A DNA stretch of 64,000 nucleotides from Anastrepha obliqua (taxonomy: Eukaryota > Arthropoda > Insecta > Diptera > Tephritidae), in NCBI RefSeq assembly GCF_027943255.1, contig NC_072896.1, positions 9,300,001 through 9,364,000 on the forward strand. The letters run 5' to 3'. The stretch's first letter is position 1, and every line of letters begins with the position of its first letter. Below are positions 22,990 through 34,300 of this stretch, piece by piece. Both the position numbers and the translations under genes were made by a program. A model generated the notes under the pieces. It was not told the DNA's origin. It worked only from the letters and a program-made list of their open reading frames with translations, and did not search any database.

Positions 22990-24215
22990 TAAACAATTAA
23001 TTGAAATTAATATTATAGAATTTTACAAAAATTGCTTTTGTGGCGCTTTTGAGATATCATCCAGACCCTCAAACAATGAAGCTCCCAGACATTCTAAACG
23101 CGTTTTTGATAATGCCGGACAAACGCACAGAAGGTGTTCTAAAGTTTCCTCAACATCTCTTGTCCGTGCAGCCAATAGATTATGACCTCTTAGCATACCT
23201 ATGATAGTTCTGCAGTCCTTTCGCGAGAGCGTAAGTACGAATTGAGTCAGATTTTTGTCTTTAGGTTTACACATGACTTTTGCTGTTTTGCATGTGGTCA
23301 GATTAGTCCATTTCATATATTGTATTTAGCGGTATGTCGTTCTCTTGTTCAAATGGTAGTCTCACAGCACTTTTTGCTATCTCATCTACTATTTCGTTCC
23401 CCATAATGCCTTTGTGACCAGGTACCCAATAGATATGCAGCCTACTGTTTTCGGCTAGCCTTTCTATGGCTTCTCTGCTGCGTCGAGCATTTTTGGACTT
23501 AATACAATATGAGCTTATTGCTTTTATTGCTGTGTGACTGTCCACGTATATATTAATTGTTGAGTTCTTCCTTGTTCTAGTGTAGGCTAGCTCCGCGGCT
23601 TTCCCCACAGCAAAAACTTCCGCTTGGAAAGTACTGCTGTGGTCTGGCAGCTTGATAGGCTGCCTTATCCCTAGTTTTGAGCAGTACATGCCTGCTCCCA
23701 TTCCGTCTAAAGTTTTGGAGCCGTCTATATATATGGGAAAAGTTCTATGGCTATCCCTCCTTTTCAATTGTAGTGCGAAACCTTCTCTCCCAATTAAAGT
23801 ACGGAGATTCTTCAGGTGAATATCCCAGCAGCCACTAACTTCCACATGGATTTCGCTGCCACGTTTTCCGCCATAAGCTCAATAGGTGGCATGCTGAGTA
23901 TCATTTCCAGCGCCGCCGTTGGAGTGGTTTTCATCGCTTATGTTATGCACAGAGCAGCGAGTCGTTAAATCCTTTCCAGTGGCATTCAGTATATCAGTTT
24001 TCTTGTCGCAGTCCACCATACTAAGGCCCAATACAGCAATATTGGTCTAACTACTGCCGTGTAGCACTAATGCTTCAGAGAGGGTGATAGGCCCAAGTAA
24101 CGCCCAGCATTATTTTACTTGCGCACAACGCATTACTGACCTTATTCACCCTTTCCTCAACATTGCGCTTCCACAGCATTTTACTGTCTAGTATTACTCC
24201 GAGGTACCTTGCAAA
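22990..24215 (-). pseudogene. Non-LTR retrotransposon 3' fragment (family C): RT thumb, RNase H, C-terminus
   Basis: Minus-strand order: RYLGVILDSKMLWKRNVEER at 24215-24150 (end of the RT domain and thumb), then a frame-broken YxxxVRPILLYG-like region, then an uninterrupted 180-codon frame at 23845-23303 containing RNase H. All four catalytic acids survive: PIYIDGSK (Asp41), FQAEVFAV (Glu76), IYVDSHTAIKAI (Asp102) and GNEIVDEIAK (Asp154), with WVPGHKG before the last. A single-base frameshift near 23310 leads to 23316-23023, ending LLCVCPALSKTRLECLG, the usual C-terminal Cys/His motif. The RT catalytic core and endonuclease are missing (5' truncation). This is the best-preserved RNase H in the window and is of R1/LOA/I type. 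Confidence 0.9.
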
Positions 24216-24829
24216 AAGAGATACAAACGATATATTTATTGCAGTTAGAAGGTTAAAATATTCGATAAAAATAATTCTCTTAATTTTTTCATAGACCTGT
24301 TGAGCCCATCAGATATCTTAGATATAGGAATCACATAGTTTCTTATGCCCATTTACCGAAAGAATGTGCAAAAGCGTGAAAACTTTGGCATCCACCCTGA
24401 AATATAATTCTGTGGAAAACTTTCAGAGCGTCCACACATTTTTTTACCCTTCCTACCTTAACCCATTGTCGGAACTTTATTCCTACAGAATTTAATTTCA
24501 CTTTGCACCAGAGATTTTTTTTTACAAATGAGTCTTTACGAGAACTTATTATACATGTGTAGGTGATACTGTTGCGTTGAAGATATACATTTCGTCAACC
24601 GAATAACTTGGCCGAAAATTCTCTACCAGAAAATTCAGCATTAGATTTTTTCTCTCGTGGGAAAGCAAATTCAAGCGAGAAATTTTATGCGCTATACGGC
24701 GTTTTTTTACGCCTTACTTTCTTTTATAATACAGGATGGACTCTTTTGCTCGACTTTTCAGAAAACCCAATCTGTCGTCAGAAAGAGCGATTGTGACGGA
24801 ACTTAAATAAATAAATAAATAAAAATAAC
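24216..24829. other. Unannotated DNA with an AAAT microsatellite
   Basis: The open frame 24608-24796 has no recognised motif. (AAAT)n lies at about 24805-24825, directly before a SINE. Confidence 0.4.
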
Positions 24830-25098
24830 ACTTGGGTTAATGCATGACTGCCACTCGGAAGTGCACAGATTCTTCGTGCATGAAACAGCAAAATAATAGA
24901 AAACGTTTTTTCTAATAGCGATGGCCCCCAGGCAGGCAAGGGCAAGCCTTCGAGTGTATTTCAGCCATGAAAAAGCTACTCATAAAAATATCTGTCGTTC
25001 GGAGTCGGCTTGAAACTGTAGATCCCTCCATTTGTGGAACAACATCAAGTCGCGCGCCACAAATAGGAGGAGGAGCTCGGCCAAACACTCACTTGTAG
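24830..25098 (+). mobile_element. tRNA-derived SINE copy, plus orientation, worn head
   Basis: Blocks in order: GGGTTAATGCATGACTGCCA (tRNA-like head, box B lost), CTAATAGCGATGG, GGCAAGGGCAAGCCTTCGAG, CATGAAAAAGCTACTC, CGTTCGGAGTCGGCTTGAAA, then GTGGAACAACATCAAG and GAGGAGCTCGGCCAAACAC. This is the same family as 57355-57672. It is immediately followed by a mariner relic in the opposite orientation. Confidence 0.85.
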
Positions 25099-25104
25099 AT
25101 ATAC

Positions 25105-25545
25105 CCTATGATCTGAAAGTACCGGGAATGTTTAGTTAAAAAACAAAATAGAGTTAAATTTCAGGCAAATTCATTGTATCTCCTTCAAAATATGACCCGT
25201 CTGAAGCAACACACATGTGCCAACGTTTAACCCAGTCCTCCATACACCTGTGGTAGGCCGATGAAGGGAAGGCCTTCAGCTCCGTCGTTGCATTCTCTTT
25301 GATCTCCTCTATCGACTGAAATCTCCTTCCACGCAGTGTTAACTTCAACCTGGGAAACAAAAAGAAGTCGCACTGGGCCATATCAGGTGCATACGGTGTT
25401 TGCTCCTCGATGGTTTTTACTTGGTGTTTGGTCAAATAATCCAGCCCAATTTGGGCTCGGTGCGATGGCGCGTTAACATCACGCAAAATCCATAAATTGT
25501 TTGCCCACATTTCCGACCGGTCAGGCAGACACTAATGATCCGATG
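25105..25545 (-). pseudogene. Mariner transposase C-terminal half-fragment
   Basis: One continuous minus-strand frame of 118 codons covers the last third of a mariner transposase. MWANNLWILRDVNAPSHRAQ is the second-Asp region, with Val at the position where Asp is expected in HHDNAPSH. YAPDMAQCDFFLFPRLK keeps the third Asp. RRFQSIEEIKENAT and CMEDWVKRWHMCV...DGSYFEGD form the tail. Readable similarity extends slightly beyond the start Met (RLPDRSEM). The frame has no stop inside, so this is a younger relic than the others, but the N-terminal two thirds are absent. It lies against the SINE at 24.8-25.1 kb. Confidence 0.9.
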
Positions 25546-27834
25546 GCGCTAAAGAGTGACAGATGTTTATAGCCCTAATTTCGTCTGTTCTGTTCTCATA
25601 ATTTGGAAACTGGTGCCTTTGAACTCGCTCAATCGGCTTCCTAAAAAACTCGCCCTAGCATCTTAACAAAGTATCGCTCACAAATGTAAAAGAAATAAAA
25701 CTCCTACAAAGATATTAATAAGAAATACAAAGTGGTGTCTTTGGACACTCTTGGTCCTTCATAAAAAACTCTCTCGGGCTTCATAAAAAACTTCATGCAT
25801 CTCCAAAACAAAGTAGCAGCTCTTCTGAATTCAAAATAAATTAAACTTCCATAGTTATGTTAGCTCATAAGCCTACTTTCCGCAGGCATTGCCTTTCAAA
25901 GACTTAATTTCGCCTCGCTCGCTCTTACGAAGTAAATAGTGGTATATTTATGCTCGCTCGCGAGTTTTATTTTCCACCAATTAACGAAATATCGCACTTA
26001 CCTTAAAAATCCCGTTAGCTAAAAATTCAGTTGCTACTTGTATACAGTTCATGTCTTTAAGTTGCTTTGCTAGCCGCTTGCCAATTCGGTTCACTTTTAC
26101 AATTAATAATAAAAATTTGAGGGATTTACACCAATTATGTATTTAATATGCCATTTTTTGTTTTTATTTTTCTTCTTTTTTCTTCGTAAAGCAACACATT
26201 TTTTTAGCTATTTACATTTTTTTCTTTATTCGAGTATAAAACTTTTCAGATTCTCCACTTGAATGTGTAATTTGAAGTCTTTATCTTTTTTTTTTGTGTT
26301 GAATTTCTTACTGCACTATGTAAACCGCACACACTGTTTATGCTTTCAATCTTCTCGTTTCACTACCTAATCGCACCAGTTGCTTTGAGTTTTCAGCACT
26401 TACAGAATTTCGTGTTCAAATATTGCTTTTATGCGCCTAATTTTAATTAAATAATTCGTTAAGAATGTAAATATTATTGTACAAATAAGTTAGTTGATTT
26501 CTTCTCGTAGAAAATTTACATGCACACCCGGCTGGCGATAGTTAATGGGCGTGCGAGGGGATTCTTAAAGCATTTGCAGCGGACTTGAAATTCTTCACAT
26601 TTCAGTTGATGTTTTCGTTTTGGTCTGTAACGAAAGAAAAAAATAATTTTAAATTTATGGCAAATCATATTTCATTTAGTGAATGTTAAAAAGTTAATTG
26701 TAACCCTTCTCAATTTTTTTTTTTTTTTTCAAAACCCATTGCCAAATTTAACACCAACTTAATCATAACCATAAAAATGAGCACAAAGCATTTTGTTTGA
26801 ATGGTCAGTAAATGGGGCAGAAAACAAAAAAAAAAAAAAGAACAAGCGAAAGGGGAGACTTGCACGCGAATTTGTGTTGGTTTAGAACAAAAAAAAAATT
26901 TTGTTGATTTGCCGCTTAGCAACAAGTTGTTCGGCTAGGCATTTGACCGCAGTGTACTCGGACAGCTGTTCGCTGAACTGTTTCGGCAACAACAAAAAAC
27001 ACATAGATAAAACAATTGGCACATTCCGAACACAAATCAACTAAGAGCATCAAATGTACTGCATATAAACACATACATACATACGTACGTACATGAGTAC
27101 ATGCCCGTTTGTAGACTCAGCGTAAGAAAGCGTATTTAGAGAAAACGCGCGTTGGCTCATTTTTTACGCTGGCCAACTTCATACAAAGGCTGTCCACGGC
27201 TTGAATTTTGTTTCATGTCAGACTGACTGACACGCCAGTCACAGCTACAGTAGATGTGCCTATAATATTTATGGCACTATATTTTAATAAACGTAGTGCG
27301 CACTAGTAGTATTAGAAATTTGTTCACATAACGGTTAATTGTAACAGAGTAACGACGGCGGGGTAGCTATAGGCATATGGATATCATTTTTTTTATATTT
27401 ATGAGAAATTGATTACGCCTAGTATTTTCATTGGCCTGTGCAATGCACATATAACTCGAGCTAAAATTGAGTTTTCCTGACAAGGCGCGGTGCTCATGTG
27501 ACTTTTAGTACAGAGGCGGTTGGTATTGCAAATTTTCCAAATCATGACAAAAAAAAGTAAATGCTAATATAGGTTAAGAAACATTTAGAATAAGGTACAA
27601 TATATTAAAAACAAAACAAAAAAAAATTAAGGCTCATTGGAACAAACTCCACCAAGTTTCCTACATTTGATCTTCTTAGACATAATTAGAAGAGCTCGTA
27701 AGTCTTGAGCGATTCCATATCAAGTGATCTTGGAAATTGTTATCAATTCTTTAAAAACTTGTTTTACTTTTGGTGTTGAGCATGCGGCAAGAATTTAAGT
27801 AGTGAACCGAAAATTTTGTTTAAGAGTTTTATAA
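25546..27834. other. Unannotated AT-rich DNA
   Basis: No gene or TE recognised over 2.3 kb. T-rich stretch at 26711-26730 followed by CAAAACCCATT, as also seen inside the MITE at 45.3 kb. ACGTACGTACAT-type simple sequence near 27082-27095. Confidence 0.5.
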
Positions 27835-29740
27835 CCTTGAGATTTAATCAATTTTTAGTTTTGGCACCGAATTTTTTGAAGTGAAATATATTGTATATTT
27901 ATGATATTTTCATAAATTTGCTTGTACATTTTTCAGAAAAACTTGTACTAAAAAAATTAAAAAAAAAAAATTTGTGGAAAAACAATTTTGATTATAAAAA
28001 TTATTATTAAAAATTAAATAATTAAAAAACAAAATTTTTAGGAAATTGAAAAACGATGTATTTTTTTTTAATTTTGGTATGGGGTTTTTTGAAGTGAAAT
28101 ATATATTTATGATATATATTTTCATAAATTTGCTTGTAAATTTTTCAGAAAAAAATTTTTTGAAAAAACAATTAAAAAAACTGTTTACAAAAAAAATGTT
28201 TTAACAAAATATTTGTGGAAAAACAATTTTAATTATAAAAATTATTATTAAAAATTAAATAATTAAAAACAAAATTTTTAGAAAATTAAAAAAATATATA
28301 TTTTTTAAATTTTGGTATAGAGTTTTTGAAATGAAATATATATTTATGATATATGTTTTCATAAATTTGTTTGATAATTTTTCAGAAAAAAATTAAAAAA
28401 AACAAAATTGTGAAAAAACAATTTTGATCATAAAAATTATTATTAAAAATGAAATAATTAAATTAATTTTTAAAATTTTGGTATGGAATTTCTGGAAGTG
28501 AAATATCTATTTATGATATAAATTTTTATAACTTTTGTTTGCTAATTACTTAAGAAAAACGTCTATTCAAAACCCAACATTTTTTAAATTTATATTACAA
28601 AAGTTATTATTAAAAAATTAATAATTAAAAAAAATTAATAATTTTGAGATTTACTCAATTTTGAAAATTTTAGAATAGATTTTTTTGAAGTGAAATATCT
28701 TATCGAGTTATATATTTTTATAATATAATAGTTGTTTTTTTTTGTTAATTTCTTAAATAAAATATATCAAAAAAATTTTTTTTTAGTTTAGTTTAAAAAT
28801 TATATAATATAAAGAATAAATAACAAAAAAACTCAGAAAGATTTATGATAAAATTTGATAGCCATGAAAATTATTCGATTTTAAAAATTTTGGTATAGAT
28901 TATTTTAAGCGAAATATCTATTTGTGATATATATGTTTATACTGGTTTTGTTTTTTAGTTTTTTAGAACAAAATATACTTAAAAACTTTTTTTTCAAAAA
29001 GACAATAATTAAAAAAAAACATTTAAAAAGAAAATATTTTTTTTTAGAAAATTAAGATTTATTAACAAATAAATAATTTCAAAAATATGCTGTAGGAGAA
29101 AGTTTTATTTTTTTGTTAAACATTTTTGGACAAAAATTAAATTTTTGGTAACAACATTTTTTGTAATTTTTGAAAAACTTCTCCCTAAATTTTTTTTCTT
29201 ATTAGTTTAGTAATTCCGAAATTTTGGTAAAGAGTTTTGGAAGTGAAATATCTTTTGTGATACATATTTTTATAAATTTAGTTTGTTAATTTCTTAGAAG
29301 AAAATATGTGTTTTATAACTTTTATTTATTATTATTTTATTATTATAAAAAATAAATAATTAAAAAACAGAGGTTTAAAAAATTTCAAATAAAATTTAAT
29401 AACCTTGAAAATTATTCGATTTTTTTTTATATATTTTTTGAGTGAAATATTTATTTGTGATAAAAATGTTAATACCTTAAAAATACCTTATAAAATTATA
29501 GAAATTATTATTAAAAAGAAAAAAATAAAAAGAAAAAATTTTAGAATTTTTTAGAATTTGTTTTTTTTTTTGAAATTGAGATTTATTAAAAATTAAATAA
29601 TTTGAATAAAAAAATTTCGGGACTTAATTTTTTGAAAATCTTTGGAAAAAAATTATTATTTTGATGAACATTTTGAAAAAAAAAATGTCAGTTGTCATTT
29701 TTGAAAAATTAATCCTCCAGATTTTTTCTTATTTGTTTAG
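27835..29740. repeat. AT-rich tandem array, about 8 units near 200 bp
   Basis: The landmark GAAGTGAAATATCTATTTAT followed by GATATATATTTT recurs near 27881, 28094, 28331, 28498, 28690, 28909, 29243 and 29442, giving steps of 213, 237, 167, 192, 219, 334 (probably one worn unit) and 199. Each unit also carries an AATTTTGGTATAGA box before the landmark and a TTAATTTCTTAGAAAAAAAT-like box after it. Units are very diverged. The open frame at 27910-28125 is an artefact. Confidence 0.75.
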
Positions 29741-29804
29741 TAATAGCTATGTTCAGTTATTACTGCAAGTTTTGTATGGAAGTCCTATAAGATTTCTAGT
29801 TATA

Positions 29805-30002
29805 TATAAATATATACATTGGTGTTGGGTGTTCACCTGAGTTCATTCTCCTAGTTACGGGGTGCGTCTTGATATTTTTCTACAAAAGAAGGGACCTACA
29901 GTTTTATGCCACCCCCAAACAATTTTTTTTAAGTAATTTTTTCTTGTCACGGAAAAATTACGCTCGGAGGCTCGACTTTTTCTGCGGAGGGGCGAACGCT
30001 TT
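29805..30002 (-). mobile_element. Worn SINE fragment, minus orientation
   Basis: GGTGCGTCTTGATATTTTTC, GGGACCTACAGTTTTATGCC, CACGGAAAAATTACGCTCGG and the closing GGGCGAACGCT follow the same block order as the minus-strand SINE at 20965-21233, with heavy substitution. The tRNA-like head is missing. Confidence 0.6.
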
Positions 30003-31200
30003 TAAAAAAATTGTTTCTATCAATATTAAGTATAGTTATTCCACTTAGTTTATTCACAAGCCTTTTGGAACTACACTGAGTATAGACAGTTTTCCAATAA
30101 GTATCTAAAGACTTTTTTATTTAAAAGACTTAAAAGCGCTCTTTTATGGAATGTGGCACCACTCAAATGTCACACACGATATAACGTATTCGTGCAATTG
30201 TTCTGCGATATATACCCAGTTAAAATTCAGCATTAACCTTGGTTAAGTCAACTTTAACAGCATCGGGGGGAAAGGAAACTTCTTAGTTTTAACAAATTTA
30301 GTTTTGAAAGATTCACGTGGAGGCACAAAATTATTGGCATACAGTGCCAATTGTTACTTTGTGTTGTGTTGGTATTAAGCGAGAGTCAGCACTGTCATCT
30401 AATACCCTAGTGAGGAGTAATTCCAAACTAGTTCAGTTTACTACCGGCTGAGTACTCCTGTATGCATTTATGTTCTTCTTCACCCTGGTGAATCCCAGGC
30501 ATTCAAGTGTTTACTAAATCCTTTCGTGACGTGGTCAAATTAATTTACTACGCCGACAGGCCTCTCCAACTTCTCCTAGCCAACAGTGAGCTATTTGAAT
30601 GGAGCAAAGTTGTAGTTGGTGGCAAAGTTGAACATTTTTTTATATACAATATACAATATATTTATTTTTCTGTTTTTAGTTGCTTAATGTCAAGTAAGCA
30701 AAACCAAAAACAAAAATATAAAAATAAATTACAAAAAATTGCAAAACATAGAATATGGCGTATGAACGTCAAACAAAGTTAAAACGTGTAGATAAACGTG
30801 CGCCGCCAGTGTAATTATAATATTAGACAGAAATAGACATAAAGTAATTGATGGCCGCCATTCGTTGTAGACGGCACAGAAAATTATTGTCATTCAACAA
30901 TAGAGAATTTATTGATTTTTTTGTAGCAATTTTTTCTGATTGTATTTTACTTGGGACATAAAATGCTCTATTTCTTTCGTAATTGCTTTTAATATGAATG
31001 TCCGTCCATTTTCTTAAGGAATAAGTGAAACAAAAATGATCTTGAAGTGTAAGAAAATGTATGTTTACCTTTAATGGATATTCTTTTCAATTAGTAAAAT
31101 TCAGAAATTTGCAGTCTGCACTCAGTTATAACAAAAAATAAAAAAAAAATATGTCAGCTCTTTTATCATTCTGAATGAATAACTGGAGTTAATCTGACTC
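30003..31200. other. Unannotated DNA
   Basis: The open frame 30507-30782 (starts MFTKSFRDVVKLIYYADRPL) has a YADR string but no other reverse-transcriptase context, so I do not call it. Nothing else recognised. Confidence 0.4.
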
Positions 31201-31204
31201 TGAA

Positions 31205-31910
31205 AGCCATTTTCTCACTTAACCACAAAATTGAGCTTTAGTAGTCGATTCAATAAACTATTCTTAACTACAGCCGTCAGCATTCTATCGCCCTGAGGGT
31301 AATTTTCTCATTTAACCACTAAAGTGAGCTTTAGTAGTCGATTCAATAAACTATTCTTAACTATAACCACCAAAATCCTATCGCTCTGAAAGTAATTTTC
31401 TCAGTTAACAACTAAAGTGAGCTTTAGTAATCGATTCAATAAACTATTTTTAACTAAACCACCAGAATCCTATCGCTTTGAAGGTCATTTTCTCAGTTAA
31501 CCACTAAAGTCACCGACTTAATAAACTATTCTTAACTACAGCCGTCAGCATTCTATCACTCTGAGGGTAATTTTCTCATTTAACCACTAAAGTGAGCTTT
31601 AGCAGTCGATTCAATAAACTATTCTTAACTATAACCGCCAGAATCCTATCGCTCTGAAGGTCATTTTCTCAGTTAACCACTAAAGTCACCGACTCAATAA
31701 ACTATTCTTAACTACAGCCGTCAGCATTCTATCGCTCTGAAGATTATTTCGTCATTTAACCACTAAAATAAGCTTTAGTAACCAATATCCAAACCAAAAT
31801 CAATAAAGAATTCTTAATTTTAACTGTCAGCATTCTATCGCTCTTAGGGTAATTTTCTCATTTAACCACAAAAGTGAGCCGTTTTTTCTCATATAATCAA
31901 TAAACTAAGC
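31205..31910. repeat. 93-bp minisatellite with a 175-bp higher-order unit
   Basis: TTTCTC landmarks at 31211, 31304, 31397, 31489, 31572, 31665, 31747 and 31854 give periods of 93, 93, 92, 83, 93, 82 and 107. Typical units contain CTAAAGTGAGCTTTAG (six-base arms CTAAAG/CTTTAG around TGAG), TTCAATAAACTATTCTTAAC and TCCTATCGCTCTGA. From 31397 a 92/93-bp and an 82/83-bp type alternate, so pairs of about 175 bp repeat as a unit. The short type lacks the GAGCTTTAG arm and reads AAGTCACCGACT. Confidence 0.9.
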
Positions 31911-33060
31911 TCTACTAACCCGGCCAATAAACTCTTCTTAACTTTAACTATTAATTTTCTTAACTTTTAGGCTTTGTAATACGGCGAACAAAACCACCAT
32001 AAACAATTCCACTTTGATGTAATATACTAAACTTCACTTTAAACCTAATTACAAATTTTAAACGGCTCATAAACTAATCCCTAATTATGTCTTCAAGATT
32101 TTGAGAAAATATGAAATTATTTTTTCCGGCATGATAAACTGAACTTTAGTGTTTGAGGTTATATAGGAATTTAAAGTCAAAAAAGTTCCTCTATTTGCCC
32201 ATAATTATTGCTGGTAAATATTTCTGCAATTATTTGACTGCTAAAACGAACATCAATTTCACATTAGCAAACAGCTAATGGTGCACTAATTATAAATATG
32301 ACCCATACATACGAAGTAATCGGCATACAGTTACGGACATAAAAATGCGGACAAGTACAAGCTGGCACTTAAAGGGTTTCTAGATTTCGTGGGAGGTTAC
32401 TTTCTTTTCTATAAACAACAAAATGAGCTGTAGAGACTTAACTATAGAAAACTCATACATTAGTAGTGATTATTGATACTCGTAGTTATATCCACGCAGT
32501 TTTGCTCTATCTTTCGACAATTTCTTTTGCTATGGGTAAAAGTTTAAATTTTTGAGCAAAACCCCAATATTTTTAATTACGCGAGAAATGATATATAAAT
32601 TAACTTCAAAAAAGGTTCTTGTCGTCCAGTAACTATAGAAAAGTTTATCCAGCACTTTTTTTTCTTTGCTGATGAACATTTTAACCCTTTAACGTCCATC
32701 TGAAAGTCTTTTTAATGAAATTTTATCTGAATTTTATCTGAAAAATTGCAATTAGAGAGTTAAAATTTTCGACTCAAATTGTAAAGAGAAACTTGTACTA
32801 AAGATCCGCTCAGATCTAAAGCTCCTGCAGAGAAAAGAAAAAGCGTTAATTTTGAGAAGAAGAAAAGTCATAGGTTACACTGTGCGACAATTTTATGGCA
32901 AGTCAAACCAGAGCAGATTTTGAACATATTTTCTAAAAATATACCTTTCCAATAATAAAACTCTCGATGAATTTATAAAAGTTAACTCGACTTTTTTTGA
33001 CGCTCTGTTAAAGTTTTCATGCCCCAAATAAGTTGTTATCAAAAAAGTGGAAAGGGTGAC
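31911..33060. other. Unannotated AT-rich DNA
   Basis: Decayed continuation of the minisatellite may extend to about 31990. CATACAGTTACGGACATAAA at 32328 looks like a Tc1-like terminus. No coding signal. Confidence 0.45.
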
Positions 33061-33064
33061 TAAA

Positions 33065-33435
33065 ATATTACAAAAGGGAAAAATCACATCAGGCAAATGA
33101 CCACCACGACCACGCTTACAGGACAATATCCTTTTCATGAAATTTTCCATAACCGAAATGCAAAGTGGCTGCCCTATGTCCTCGATAGCCTCACGAATTC
33201 CGAATCCCTTCTTCAATCGACCCTGGGCTGTTGGCGTAGATCTTCTTTTTCACGTGGCTCCTCAGAAAAAAGTCACAAGGTGCTAAATCACAGGATCTCG
33301 CGATCACCTCTTCGAGAGATAACTATTCCCGTAAAAGATCAATGGTTTCGTTGCTTGTGTGGCACGGAGCGCCGTTTTGTTGAAAATAGACGTTGTCCAG
33401 ATCAATACCATCCAATTTTGGCCATGTAAAATCGT
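33065..33435 (-). pseudogene. IS630/Tc1-like transposase catalytic-domain relic
   Basis: Minus-strand pieces read DNVYFQQNGAPCHTSNETID, the second catalytic region with Asn where Asp is expected. In another frame SCDLAPCDFFLRSHVKKKIY follows, the third catalytic region, then a NSPGSIEEGIR helix. SCKRGRGGHLPDVIF closes it in a third frame. This wording is typical of multi-copy insect IS630/Tc1/mariner-type transposases with a DDE_3-like core, a different lineage from classical mariner. At least two frameshifts and a stop make it dead. Its N-terminal helix-turn-helix type is represented separately at 42.85-43.1 kb. Confidence 0.8.
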
Positions 33436-33984
33436 TACTCATCTCTCGATAGCTCAATCCATTCACCTGTAATACCTGTTATTGGAAACCCTGTCTGAGT
33501 GAAATTGCAGGCTTAGACACATACATTTCAACACATTAGCGCACACCTAAAGGGGTCGTTTTAAACCTTACTTCAAGAAACACCGCAAAAACAAATTTGT
33601 AAAGTCGTTAGATGATTCAAATGTTCTAGAAAGTTATTCTTCGGTAAATTATAACAGGGGATTTCAAAGGCGCCAATGTAAAAGTCTCTAAAAATTAAAA
33701 AAAAATGTGTGCCAAAAAGAAATAACATCATCTTGAACAAGTAAAATAATCAGATGTGCGAAAAATCAAATTAACGAAGGGCGTCTCAGAAAGGCTAGAT
33801 CTATGGATGCCGAAAAGATTAGGACAGAGTTCACACCTGATGGAGTCATCAAGATGGAGTTATGCAAGAAAAATTCTTCAAATACTTCAAAATGCTAATT
33901 TTTCTGGCCAGAGTCTTCCAAAACATACACTTCTGTTAGCGAAAATGCGCTTACTATAAACTTTGAACGATTACCACACACGCA
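33436..33984. other. Unannotated DNA
   Basis: Lies directly upstream of a family A 3' end, so it may hold unreadable coding remnants of that element. The open frame 33756-33959 shows no motif. Confidence 0.4.
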
Positions 33985-34300
33985 CAAAAGTTGGGTTTAC
34001 CATTTAAGCCCCATTGAAGAAGCTGTGGGGACCTTTCAGAGAACTAACTCTTGAGCACTTTCTCTGTAAATGTTCAGATTTGGCAGCTTGACAAGTAGGG
34101 TCATTGGGTGTTCCTTTCATCGACAGCCCGGGGGCAGTGTTCCAACCCAAATTCTATCAACCTTTTCTTTATATCAACAGCTCGGGTTGGCTGTAGTTAT
34201 CTGCCCGTTGAGGGTCTCATAATGGTATCAAAACGGCGTTGTAGTACTGCTTGCGTAGTGCCAGAGTGGAACTTCAACCATTTCATCTACCTACTTAGGG
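33985..34300 (+). pseudogene. Non-LTR retrotransposon 3' end (family A, second copy)
   Basis: The segment follows the 11.8-12.16 kb relic closely: AAGCTGTGGGGACCTTTCAG, then a frame reading LEHFLCKCSDLAA, the C-terminal Cys motif. LYINSSGWL before the stop and the 3' UTR landmark GGTATCAAAACGGC follow, with a degenerate TCTACCTACTTA tail. RNase H itself is not readable here. It has the same orientation as copy 1. Confidence 0.7.

Noticed and set aside
30507..30782. Reverse transcriptase because of a YYADR string
   Set aside because: No neighbouring RT motif is present and the rest of the frame is lysine-rich AT sequence.
31205..31910. CRISPR-like array
   Set aside because: Units are about 93 bp with diverging repeats and no unique spacers, in a eukaryotic context; it is a minisatellite.
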